Positions 25,686 to 32,616 of a stretch of DNA of 47,477 nucleotides are shown here, piece after piece; the first letter of the stretch is position 1, and each line of letters begins with the position of its first letter. A program made the position numbers and the translations under genes. This DNA comes from a virus. Under the pieces are notes generated by a model. It saw only the letters and a list, made by a program, of their open reading frames with translations. It was not told the DNA's origin and ran no database searches. The stretch lies in the IMG/VR virus record IMGVR_UViG_3300010392_001043, positions 1-47,477 of that record; one strand, written 5' to 3'.

Positions 25686-26164
25686 AAATATTACTCATCA
25701 TGTTAATACTAACAACTAACGCCATTGCTGATCCATATATTGCGATCGGTAGTATTTATGATGCGGATATAGCAGGTAAAAAAATGCTTGCTATAGGAAC
25801 ACAAACGGGTGACTGGAAATTCGAAATATCTTATTTTGAAGAGTACACGCGCACATCATGGTACGTGGATCATCCAGAATGGAGACACGCACCATTAACT
25901 ATTGTTAAGAGTCATTCAACATTCTCAATAACTAATAAATTGTATAAAAAGAATTTCGGTGAAATAGAATTTTTTTATGATTTTGGATTTGCAGTAACAG
26001 ATCGGATATCAAGCGTTAATTCATCACATTTACTATTTAAACACAATGTAGGACTGTGGTTACAACCATGCGGTCTGTACGTTAGCCACACATCAAACGC
26101 GGGTTTAGCCGGTGTGAACGCCGGTGAAGATACTTATCAATTCGGATGCGGTATAAGTTTTTGA
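25682..26164 (+). CDS. PagL-like lipid A 3-O-deacylase
   Basis: 160 aa with signal peptide MKILLIMLILTTNAIAD. The last third has the PagL signature: GLYVSHTSNAGLAGVNAGED followed by TYQFGCGISF. H136 and S138 match the catalytic His-x-Ser of PagL; the third catalytic acid aligns at or next to E149/D150, one position different from Pseudomonas PagL. The C-terminal Phe and alternating strands fit an outer-membrane barrel. PagL removes the 3-linked acyl chain of lipid A. Placed with a PagP-like gene under an early-type promoter, it would remodel the surface of the infected cell. Confidence 0.65.
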   Translation: MKILLIMLILTTNAIADPYIAIGSIYDADIAGKKMLAIGTQTGDWKFEISYFEEYTRTSWYVDHPEWRHAPLTIVKSHSTFSITNKLYKKNFGEIEFFYDFGFAVTDRISSVNSSHLLFKHNVGLWLQPCGLYVSHTSNAGLAGVNAGEDTYQFGCGISF

Positions 26165-26622
26165 AAATAATAGTCGATAGATTTCATTCAAATCGAGAAA
26201 CTACATTATCTAGAGTGAGTATCGACGGTGAATTCTTTTGTTTCGGACTTGAAGACGAATATCATTCTATCAAGATAGCTGGTGAAACTCGTATACCATC
26301 AGGAACTTATAACATGACCATGCGTAATGTCGGTGGTTTTGATAAACGATATAAGAAGAAGTTCGATTTTCATTTAGGTATGTTGCAAGTTCAGAACGTG
26401 CCAAACTTTGAGTACATTCTAATTCACATCGGTAATACTGATGAAGATACGGCCGGATGTCTGTTAATCGGTGAAGGTGCGATTGTATCAGATAAAATAA
26501 ATATACAGTACTCAACCAACGCTTACATCAAATTTTACAAGAAAGTTGTTAATGCTTGTTTAAATCGAGAATTGACAATTGAATATTTAGACAACGATAG
26601 GATTTCATATTATGGCCTTTGA
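26146..26622 (+). CDS. DUF5675 family protein
   Basis: 158 aa. Family pattern is clear: TLSRVSIDGEFFCFGLEDEY, IAGETRIPSGTYNMTM, LGMLQVQNVPNFEYILIHIG, then NTDEDTAGCLLIGEG (IH-GN-DT-GC). The conserved His and Cys recall YkuD-like enzymes; the activity of DUF5675 is not established to my knowledge. The start may instead be TTG 26161 (MKIIVDRFHS), which overlaps the PagL stop and matches relatives better. It directly precedes the holin, suggesting a lysis-linked role. Confidence 0.8.
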   Translation: MRYKFLKIIVDRFHSNRETTLSRVSIDGEFFCFGLEDEYHSIKIAGETRIPSGTYNMTMRNVGGFDKRYKKKFDFHLGMLQVQNVPNFEYILIHIGNTDEDTAGCLLIGEGAIVSDKINIQYSTNAYIKFYKKVVNACLNRELTIEYLDNDRISYYGL

Positions 26623-27049
26623 TCCACTAAGTGCATTATTCGATTTGGGAAAAACAGCTATTGAAAAAATTTGGCCTGACCCCACAAAGCGAGCTCACGA
26701 ATTACGATTACTTGAAGAACTGAAACAGAAAGGTGAACTTGCCGAATTGAACGCACATGTTCAATTGCTTCAAGGTCAGATGACGATCAACATGGAAGAA
26801 GCTAAACACAAGAGTGTTTTCGTCGCTGGTTGGCGGCCGTTCGTCGGTTGGGTTGGTGGTTTCTCACTTGCTTATGTATCTATTCTTGAGCCTTTAATGC
26901 GATTCGTGGCTGCCATGATGGGTTATGCTGGTGAGTTCCCGATTATCGACACCACTTTGAATATGCAGGTATTGATGGGTATGCTCGGTATTGCAGGCAT
27001 GAGAAGTTTTGACAAAAAGCAAAAAACCCAAACTGATAATATTAGTTGA
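26612..27049 (+). CDS. Three-TM holin (GTA-type, PF11351-like)
   Basis: 145 aa. N-terminal amphipathic part DPLSALFDLGKTAIEKIWPD and a charged coiled coil (ELRLLEELKQKGELAELNAH) precede the signature VAGWRPFVGWVGGFSLAY, then two further hydrophobic stretches (PLMRFVAAMMG; MQVLMGMLGIAGMRSFDK). This is the holin type often paired with a phage or GTA endolysin. Here it follows DUF5675; the lysozyme is far away at 42369. Confidence 0.85.
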   Translation: MAFDPLSALFDLGKTAIEKIWPDPTKRAHELRLLEELKQKGELAELNAHVQLLQGQMTINMEEAKHKSVFVAGWRPFVGWVGGFSLAYVSILEPLMRFVAAMMGYAGEFPIIDTTLNMQVLMGMLGIAGMRSFDKKQKTQTDNIS

Positions 27050-27074
27050 CAACCGCGTCAATAAGGTTTAATAT
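27046..27074 (+). promoter_or_regulatory. Palindromic early-type promoter B
   Basis: TTGACA (27046-27051), 17 nt, TAATAT (27069-27074). The 16-bp element TTGAC-AACCGC-GTCAA spans 27046-27061. Downstream is the shared leader GTAAGTTAATCGAA, then the start at 27107. The -35 overlaps the holin stop codon. Confidence 0.85.
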
Positions 27075-27106
27075 GCTTGTAAGTTAATCGAAACGGGTAA
27101 CAACTG

Positions 27107-27376
27107 ATGAGTGATTTAAAACAAGCAGCAAGAGACAATGTGGCTTATAATTATGAATTACATGCATTACACTCATTGATGCCAGATTATGGATATGCAG
27201 GCCACGTGACACAGGATGAAAAGATAATTTACTCAAATGATATGATTATTTTTGCTGACGAGGTTAGACAAGGTGAACATGATAACAATTTTACAATAGC
27301 TCAAAAAATGCATTATTTCTTAACTGGGGAATGCATAGCATTATTGGGAAAATGGGGTACTAAATCACATGGGTAA
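27107..27376 (+). CDS. Hypothetical protein
   Basis: 89 aa, first gene behind promoter B. Aromatic- and His-rich (NVAYNYELHALHSLMPDYGY), helical C-terminal part (FTIAQKMHYFLTGECIALLG). Start ATG 27107 lies 3 nt after GGTAACAAC. No family recognised; early expression is inferred from the promoter. Confidence 0.65.
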   Translation: MSDLKQAARDNVAYNYELHALHSLMPDYGYAGHVTQDEKIIYSNDMIIFADEVRQGEHDNNFTIAQKMHYFLTGECIALLGKWGTKSHG

Positions 27377-27479
27377 AACAAGTAAACGCCGCACATATTC
27401 TAAACGTGGTGAAAAGCTATATCATGATAATAAATTTTGGGATAAAAAAACAGATGAAAAACGAGACTCTAAATCATGA
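27369..27479 (+). CDS. Small basic protein
   Basis: 36 aa, MGKTSKRRTYSKRGEKLYHD then NKFWDKKTDEKRDSKS; about 40% Lys/Arg. It overlaps the upstream gene by 8 nt and its TGA overlaps the next ATG (ATGA), the same coupling used through this cluster. A nucleic-acid or membrane-surface role is possible but only inferred from charge. Confidence 0.55.
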   Translation: MGKTSKRRTYSKRGEKLYHDNKFWDKKTDEKRDSKS

Positions 27480-27856
27480 AAACTCTAACCGTCATACTAT
27501 TATTGGCATTCACAGGTTCGGTGTTCGCGGATCCTATCGATGATTGGCTCAAGACTGAAGAAGCTCAAAAAGAAGCGTACTATGTAACAAAAGGCACGCT
27601 TCTTTGTCGTGAAATTAAGACAATGAAAAATTTATATAATTATCTCGTTGTTAATAATTTTACTTACAATCAGGCATTGATTAAACGATCACCATGTTTC
27701 CCTTTGCCAAATTATCGATTCGGTCGATTGATTGGTGCAGATGGTGAATTTTTATTAATTGAGTATCGATACAACTCAAAATTCACATTGAAAAGCTGGA
27801 CTCATCGCAGATTCATTTCAAAATGGGTCGATTACAAAAATACATTGGTTAAATAA
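27476..27856 (+). CDS. Secreted protein of unknown function
   Basis: 126 aa with a signal peptide (MKTLTVILLLAFTGSVFAD, cleavage after VFA). The mature part has two cysteines (LLCREIKTMKNLYNYL and KRSPCFPLP) and an aromatic basic C-terminus (KSWTHRRFISKWVDYKN). Periplasmic or outer-membrane location is expected. No family recognised. Confidence 0.65.
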   Translation: MKTLTVILLLAFTGSVFADPIDDWLKTEEAQKEAYYVTKGTLLCREIKTMKNLYNYLVVNNFTYNQALIKRSPCFPLPNYRFGRLIGADGEFLLIEYRYNSKFTLKSWTHRRFISKWVDYKNTLVK

Positions 27857-27905
27857 CACCAAATAATATATAATTGGCTTTTTACCATCATAAGAGTGAC
27901 AGCAA

Positions 27906-27974
27906 ATGAAAAACGGTAACATTCCAGAACCTAAGCCTGATAATAAACCTAACCCGAAGCCTAAAGATCTATGA
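27906..27974 (+). CDS. 22-residue Pro/Lys-rich peptide
   Basis: Encodes MKNGNIPEPKPDNKPNPKPK plus DL. AAGAG lies ahead of the ATG and the stop overlaps the next ATG (27971, ATGA). The P-K-P repeats resemble extended linkers that span periplasm or bind surfaces. It could simply be a leader for coupling translation of the membrane protein. Confidence 0.4.
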   Translation: MKNGNIPEPKPDNKPNPKPKDL

Positions 27975-28453
27975 TTACTTATTTTTTATTAACGCTGATC
28001 ACATTATTCGCATTTAAAAAGAAAGACGATGATAGAAATGCAATTCTTTATTTTGCTGGTGCTTGCTGGGCTATGCTATATATTTGCACCATCATACCTG
28101 TCGAAGTTATACAGCGACACTATCTAATTTGTGGAATATTGAACCTGTTTATCGTGGTTAAGTTGAATAGTTATAAAAAATCATCTCTAGTTATGTCGTT
28201 AATAAACATAACGTTAGCGTTTATTTGGTTAAATTTATTTGGTTTAATTTTAACCATGTTGAAAATCTCGCCGCTGTACTTTAATATAGTTTGTAATATT
28301 TTATACATATCCGTTTTAGCCGTAACAAATAATAAATGGGCTTGTGATGAACTTGGAAACTTTAGAATACATTGGTTTGATAATTTCTTTAATAGTAGTA
28401 ATCATCGGAGCGCATTACAATTGCAAGTCTTCCCGAAGAAAACGAGAAATTGA
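27971..28453 (+). CDS. Multi-spanning membrane protein
   Basis: 160 aa with about five hydrophobic segments (ITYFLLTLITLFAF, AILYFAGACWAMLYICTIIP, YLICGILNLFIVV, LVMSLINITLAFIWLNLFGL, FNIVCNILYISVLAVT) and a polar C-terminus. The last ~105 nt overlap the 52-aa gene at 28347 in another frame. Function unknown; lysis or exclusion are both possible for membrane proteins at this location. Confidence 0.65.
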   Translation: MITYFLLTLITLFAFKKKDDDRNAILYFAGACWAMLYICTIIPVEVIQRHYLICGILNLFIVVKLNSYKKSSLVMSLINITLAFIWLNLFGLILTMLKISPLYFNIVCNILYISVLAVTNNKWACDELGNFRIHWFDNFFNSSNHRSALQLQVFPKKTRN

Positions 28454-28505
28454 TGCTTGGCATGCAAGGCTCAACCCTCCAAACAAAAATCGTAACGACA
28501 GGTAG
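28347..28505 (+). CDS. Small single-TM protein overlapping its neighbours
   Basis: 52 aa: MNLETLEYIGLIISLIVVII GAHYN (TM near residues 8-22), then a basic tail (CKSSRRKREIDAWHARLNPP NKNRNDR). It is encoded in a different frame across the end of the 27971 gene and the beginning of the 28453 gene. Membrane anchor with a positive cytosolic tail is the expected topology. The overlap on both sides is unusual, and the well-formed TM argues that it is real. Confidence 0.5.
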   Translation: MNLETLEYIGLIISLIVVIIGAHYNCKSSRRKREIDAWHARLNPPNKNRNDR

Positions 28506-28743
28506 CGCAATTGTTGGCAGCGGTACGATGTTTGGCAGTTCTTTGGAAATAACTATTAAAATTATTGGTGGTGTTCTATCAATAATTTTAATTGGTTATT
28601 GGATCAGAAAAGATATTCGAGAAACAAAAAAAGTGGAAAGACAAAAAGAACGACATGTGTTAGATATGGAAATAAAAGAACAAGCTTTTGAAAATTTGAA
28701 AAATCAAAACGAGCTTTTGAAAAAACAGTTGGAAGACAATTAA
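28453..28743 (+). CDS. Membrane protein with TM and coiled coil (holin- or spanin-like shape)
   Basis: 96 aa from ATG 28453 (TGATG overlap with the upstream stop; TTG 28450 is also in frame). A Gly/Ser-rich start (GSAIVGSGTMFGS), one TM (ITIKIIGGVLSIILIGYWIR) and then a long charged coiled coil (ETKKVERQKERHVLDMEIKE ... LKNQNELLKKQLEDN). The shape fits an inner-membrane spanin or a holin partner; no motif decides. Its TAA interleaves with the stop of the convergent 36-aa gene. Confidence 0.6.
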   Translation: MLGMQGSTLQTKIVTTGSAIVGSGTMFGSSLEITIKIIGGVLSIILIGYWIRKDIRETKKVERQKERHVLDMEIKEQAFENLKNQNELLKKQLEDN

Positions 28744-28850
28744 CTCGCCTTCCTTCTTTTGAACGATACCGTTTCATACCAATAGATAGAACCATCAGTA
28801 TAATAGTAAACATACTCATTCACGTTTACCCATTCAGCAATCAATATCAA
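28740..28850 (-). CDS. Small aromatic-rich protein (36 aa)
   Basis: Minus strand, TTG start inside the stop of the upstream MazG-like gene, with GAAGGTGG 9-13 nt before it. Sequence features: AEWVNVNEYVYYYTDGSIYW then YETVSFKRRKAS; eight Tyr/Trp in a short span. It ends at a TTAA where its stop and the convergent plus-strand stop overlap. Last gene of the minus operon. No family recognised; small size keeps confidence moderate. Confidence 0.45.
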   Translation of the reverse strand: MILIAEWVNVNEYVYYYTDGSIYWYETVSFKRRKAS

Positions 28851-29374
28851 AACTTTTTACCACCTTCTTTAGCGCGGTTTTCTCGCTTATGATCGGCTCG
28901 GTTTTTATTGTACTCAAATTTTTCATACAAAGCGCCTGGAATATCATAACCCCGCGATTCTCCAACTTCAAGAATGGTGCTGATTAATACACTGTAACAT
29001 GTGCTCACATTGCTCGCACCATAATGAATTGATTTAGTTAAATCAATCAACGCTACATTACAAGTTAAATGCTTTCCGCCGATAGAATCGATATCATTCA
29101 ACATCATATGATGTGATACGTCGATATATTTCCAACCATATCGACCACCAAGATCAAGTAATCGAATCATTGCGTCAGCTAGTTCAACCTCTCCCATTAT
29201 CCGATGTGGTAAATGATCATCCATTAGAGTTTTACGTTCACCCTCTGTCGCTTCTGCGATTTCTGTGGAAACTAATTGTAAGGTTTCATAAATACATCGG
29301 TTAGGGTCATCCCACCATCCAACTTTTTTATTTTGAAGGTAGATCTTTACTGCTAATTTATCAATTTCTTTCAT
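28847..29374 (-). CDS. MazG-like nucleotide pyrophosphohydrolase
   Basis: 175 aa. All-alpha NTP-PPase pattern: LVSTEIAEATEGERK (the E-x2-E helix), then EVELADAMIRLLDLGGRYGW (ExxD metal-binding motif), and the basic tail (NRADHKRENRAKEGG). These phage enzymes hydrolyse (d)NTPs or alarmones to monophosphates. Located at the end of the replication operon, it fits nucleotide pool control. AAGGA ribosome site precedes the ATG. Confidence 0.8.
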   Translation of the reverse strand: MKEIDKLAVKIYLQNKKVGWWDDPNRCIYETLQLVSTEIAEATEGERKTLMDDHLPHRIMGEVELADAMIRLLDLGGRYGWKYIDVSHHMMLNDIDSIGGKHLTCNVALIDLTKSIHYGASNVSTCYSVLISTILEVGESRGYDIPGALYEKFEYNKNRADHKRENRAKEGGKKF

Positions 29375-29579
29375 TGGTTTTTTCCTTAATTAATGTTTCG
29401 ACATAATAATTAAACGTTCTGTTTCTTTCGTTTATTAAATCCATGCGTTGATCTAACGCGATTAGTTTTAATTCAACTTCCTTCATTTTATTTGTGTTTC
29501 GTTTTCTCTCATAATTTAAACTAGCTATAAGTGAAAAAATAATTACTAGTAACACCAGTGTGATAATACGTGAATTCAT
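29361..29579 (-). CDS. Small membrane-anchored coiled-coil protein
   Basis: 72 aa: one N-terminal TM (IITLVLLVIIFSLIASLNYE), then a charged coiled coil (KMKEVELKLIALDQRMDLIN ERNR). Shape of an i-spanin or an anchor protein. It overlaps the polymerase stop and the MazG-like start by a few bases, with GAGGAA as ribosome site. No family recognised. Confidence 0.6.
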   Translation of the reverse strand: MNSRIITLVLLVIIFSLIASLNYERKRNTNKMKEVELKLIALDQRMDLINERNRTFNYYVETLIKEKTNERN

Positions 29580-31711
29580 GATTCATTCCTCAATGGTTCA
29601 ATTAATTTGTGTGCTTGCTCGATGTAATAATCATAATTTATCGGCATACGTATTTGTTTTAGATCGTTGCATGGTGCGACTTTCCAACCAACGTTTACAC
29701 CGATGCGCCGATAAACGTCAGGTTTTTTAGCAAGTGGTGGCATTATCTTAATAAGCGAAACACCGTGATCACCTGTTACATAATATCGGGTTATGTTTTC
29801 AAGCGGTTGATCTTCACCATCGCTATCAACACCAACTAGTTTAGAGCTTCTTGGTACTTTCGCACGAAACATGAAATCCATCATATCAGTGTGCGTCCTG
29901 ATGAAATGGTCAGGGTCTTCACCACGCACGAGAGCGGCCTCAACTGCTTTCTTTACGACTAGACCACCGTGATCTTTATGCCACGGTAGTTCACCTTGAT
30001 CATCGCGGTTATGAGCATAAGCACCCTTACGTTTTAATCCACCACCTTTGTATTCAGCGATGAAATTATTCACATCACGAATGAACATTCGACTGAATTC
30101 CACACGTTCGAGTTCCAGCAATGTGAAATTTTCCCACCAATCACAAACAGCGTTGACCCAAGGTTCAAGTGTTCTAGGGATCTTCACCGTTAAGCCATCG
30201 GTGTTCGCTTGAATCATAGTTAATTTTGAATGAACCATTAATTTTTCGGCCAATAAACACAATAGTAATTGACCGTTAATTGTGATTGCCATTGTATAGG
30301 CAGGATCGTAAAAAGGAGAATACACACTGTTCGAATCACCATACACACCGTTGAGTGCTAACTTCAACATCGCATTTTCTGGTGTACCTTTCTTATGACT
30401 TTTTCGTTGATTATATAAATCTAGGTATATGTCACAAAATTGTTCAGATAAGTGTTCAGGGTAAAGACCGTTCTTAATTGCAAGATTTGGATAGTAACTT
30501 GCAACATCGATATCAAGAATCATATATTCATCATCAGATTCAACGGTTTGAGATTCAACAGATCCATGAATTCCACCGGTTCCAAAATCGAAAGTAAACC
30601 CGTTTATTTGACAATTTAAATTTCTCATTTCAAATTTATACCCTGACAACTCTAAATCAGGTAAATGTTCTAAAACAAGCGGTAACGGTATACCAACACC
30701 ACGATTTGCAAGTGATGTCATTTTTTTACGAATTTTGTCATTTTCTACATCGATAACCGATTGGTTACTTATGCCAAAAACTTTAACAGTATCGATAACC
30801 GATTGGTCACTTATACCAAAAACTTTAACGGTTGAATGATCAGCGGTCATTGCTGTGAATTGATCACAATTGATTTTTGTGAAAACACCTTTGGTTTCGG
30901 TAATCACTTGAGACTTAAGATAATTTAGAACGTTTCTGAAACCCTGCTGTTCGAATTCAATATAATCGAAAATTACATCATTAAGGTGAATCGATGGTCT
31001 GATTGTTTGCCTTGGTTGTTTTCGATTATTATGATCTCGATAGTAACAAGCGCCAGGTAATGCTTTTTCTAATTTTTGAATGAAATAATTTTTACCAATT
31101 TTTGTATCATTATAATTTGTAAAGTTTTGGTCATATTTAACACTCAATTCATCACGCATTCTAAGAGCATCAACCGAATGATGATAGAACTTTTTAGTTT
31201 CCTTAACATCATGTTTATTGTAATGTCTGAGAATCGGTAAATCTTCACGTGCGATTTCTGTATTTGGGGCAAACGGTAGATCACAAATATTTTCTGAACG
31301 CATGTTGAACTCAAGAACTTTCAAACTCGTTCGACGAGCATTGTTATCAAAGTGGTGAATTTTATATAAATCTACTTGTTGAACTATATGATCTGATTCC
31401 CAGATTAAATGTTCGAATGGGTTACCGCCGGTGATGATAGCGCTCGCTTTTTGCCAAATTTCAAAACAGTCAATGTCATAACCACAAGTCATGATTAAGT
31501 GTAATATTGGGTAATCGAAACCAACGTTATTGAAACCAGCATATCTTGTTTTGATTGCAGCACACTCGTTAACAAATTCTCGCAACTGATATAAATCGTT
31601 CCGTTCTTCTGATATTTCGAAAAACCATTCCTGATCACTGTTCGCATCTTCAAAGGCAATTGTGAACACATTCGGGTAGGTTTCTTCGTCGTAGATTATA
31701 TCAGTTGTCAT
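29576..31711 (-). CDS. Family B-type DNA polymerase with 3'-5' exonuclease
   Basis: 711 aa from ATG 31711, behind GGGGGG (TTG 31714 is also in frame). Exonuclease motifs: YDEETYPN (residues 7-14), AGFNNVGFDYPIL (ExoII) and YNKHDVKETKKFY (ExoIII). Polymerase motifs: A at ~400-409 (ILDIDVASYYPN), B at ~450-460 (KLALNGVYGDSNS), and C at ~501-508, IQANTDGLTV, where NTDG replaces the usual DTDS; this is typical of a small phage lineage as I recall. Residues 295-322 hold a 14-residue tandem duplication. It probably replicates the phage genome with the SSB and helicase nearby. Confidence 0.88.
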   Translation of the reverse strand: MTTDIIYDEETYPNVFTIAFEDANSDQEWFFEISEERNDLYQLREFVNECAAIKTRYAGFNNVGFDYPILHLIMTCGYDIDCFEIWQKASAIITGGNPFEHLIWESDHIVQQVDLYKIHHFDNNARRTSLKVLEFNMRSENICDLPFAPNTEIAREDLPILRHYNKHDVKETKKFYHHSVDALRMRDELSVKYDQNFTNYNDTKIGKNYFIQKLEKALPGACYYRDHNNRKQPRQTIRPSIHLNDVIFDYIEFEQQGFRNVLNYLKSQVITETKGVFTKINCDQFTAMTADHSTVKVFGISDQSVIDTVKVFGISNQSVIDVENDKIRKKMTSLANRGVGIPLPLVLEHLPDLELSGYKFEMRNLNCQINGFTFDFGTGGIHGSVESQTVESDDEYMILDIDVASYYPNLAIKNGLYPEHLSEQFCDIYLDLYNQRKSHKKGTPENAMLKLALNGVYGDSNSVYSPFYDPAYTMAITINGQLLLCLLAEKLMVHSKLTMIQANTDGLTVKIPRTLEPWVNAVCDWWENFTLLELERVEFSRMFIRDVNNFIAEYKGGGLKRKGAYAHNRDDQGELPWHKDHGGLVVKKAVEAALVRGEDPDHFIRTHTDMMDFMFRAKVPRSSKLVGVDSDGEDQPLENITRYYVTGDHGVSLIKIMPPLAKKPDVYRRIGVNVGWKVAPCNDLKQIRMPINYDYYIEQAHKLIEPLRNES
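30749..30832. repeat. 42-bp tandem duplication in the polymerase gene
   Basis: Two adjacent 42-bp units (30749-30790 and 30791-30832) differing at three positions by eye. They encode TVKVFGISDQSVID and TVKVFGISNQSVID, so the reading frame is kept. It lies between the exonuclease and the palm motifs. Confidence 0.95.
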
Positions 31712-31732
31712 CAATCCCCCCAGGGTTAAGAA

Positions 31733-31746
31733 CGCCCCGAAGGGCG
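31733..31746 (-). terminator. UUCG-loop hairpin between SSB and polymerase
   Basis: Minus strand: CGCCC-TTCG-GGGCG followed by TTCTT. The 5-bp GC stem with a UUCG tetraloop is very stable, but the T tract is short. It lies just before the polymerase ribosome site, so it may attenuate polymerase expression relative to SSB, or stabilise the SSB mRNA 3' end. Confidence 0.5.
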
Positions 31747-31753
31747 GTTGTTG

Positions 31754-32614
31754 TTATTGCTGGTTTAGGTATCCATCACCAGCCGGTGCGACCGCTGTTG
31801 TAGCACCTGGACCAGCGGGTTTCATGACTGCTAACCCTTGGTTAACTAACGTTTCAGCCGTGTGACCTGCTGCGACATGAGCATCATAATCAAGTCCATC
31901 GTTCATGATGACAGGACAGTTGTTAACCGGTGCGACTGGTGCAGCTTGTTGGACTGGTGCAGCTTGTTGGACTGGTGCAGCTTGTTGGACCGCTGTGTCA
32001 ATCTGAGCGTTGCTCGGTAAAACAGCTTGACTACCGCCGAATGCACCCGCTGCATCAGGTGCGCTTTGACTAACGATCTGCGCGCCAGCTCTAGATACTT
32101 CTAGCAATTGCGGGTTGATGTAAATACCGGGTGAATCAGTTGATCCGTTCCCTTTAATGTTCACAACTACTCGGACATAATCACCACATTTGATTTCGTT
32201 CTTGTTCTGAATTACCTGATGTGGTTCATATTTACCAGCGTGAAAACAAGAATATTCGAAACAAGATGATATATTAACTACCCAATGACCTGGGAACCCT
32301 TCTTTATCACAAGGTTTATTACCTTTCTTATTCGGTACTGTCGAATCACCGTCGATTATTTTCCATGCGAAAGTGGGAGCACCATGTTCGCCGTTTGACC
32401 AATCTGTAACAGCGGCTTGATGAATCCCTTGACCCCATTCTGTCTGGTTCCAATGTTGTTCGCTACCTTTTGCAATCGCTACGGCGATGAAAAAACTTCG
32501 CAATGGTGAACCGTCTTTCATCATTTTCGGTTGATTGTTTCGATCTTTTTGAGCGTGCCCTTCCATCGGATGTCCTTGCACTATTCGCCCGCAAGGCAGT
32601 GTGATTTCAGTCAT
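31754..32614 (-). CDS. Single-stranded DNA-binding protein (Enc34-type)
   Basis: 286 aa. Residues ~1-180 match the phage SSB family PF10991: LRSFFIAVAIAKGSEQHWNQ, TFAWKIIDGDSTVPNKKGNK, GHWVVNISS, QNKNEIKCGDYVRVVVNIKG, and GIYINPQLLEV (OB fold). The C-terminal 100 residues are a low-complexity Gln/Ala/Pro linker with QQAAPV repeated, then a short end (GDGYLNQQ). It coats ssDNA during phage replication. Its start is 3 nt from the end of the DUF2800 gene. Confidence 0.82.
   Translation of the reverse strand: MTEITLPCGRIVQGHPMEGHAQKDRNNQPKMMKDGSPLRSFFIAVAIAKGSEQHWNQTEWGQGIHQAAVTDWSNGEHGAPTFAWKIIDGDSTVPNKKGNKPCDKEGFPGHWVVNISSCFEYSCFHAGKYEPHQVIQNKNEIKCGDYVRVVVNIKGNGSTDSPGIYINPQLLEVSRAGAQIVSQSAPDAAGAFGGSQAVLPSNAQIDTAVQQAAPVQQAAPVQQAAPVAPVNNCPVIMNDGLDYDAHVAAGHTAETLVNQGLAVMKPAGPGATTAVAPAGDGYLNQQ
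31935..31988. repeat. 18-bp tandem repeat in the SSB linker
   Basis: Three adjacent copies of ACTGGTGCAGCTTGTTGG on the plus strand, encoding QQAAPV repeats on the minus strand. Lies in the disordered linker, where copy number can vary without breaking the OB fold. Confidence 0.95.
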
Positions 32615-32616
32615 AA

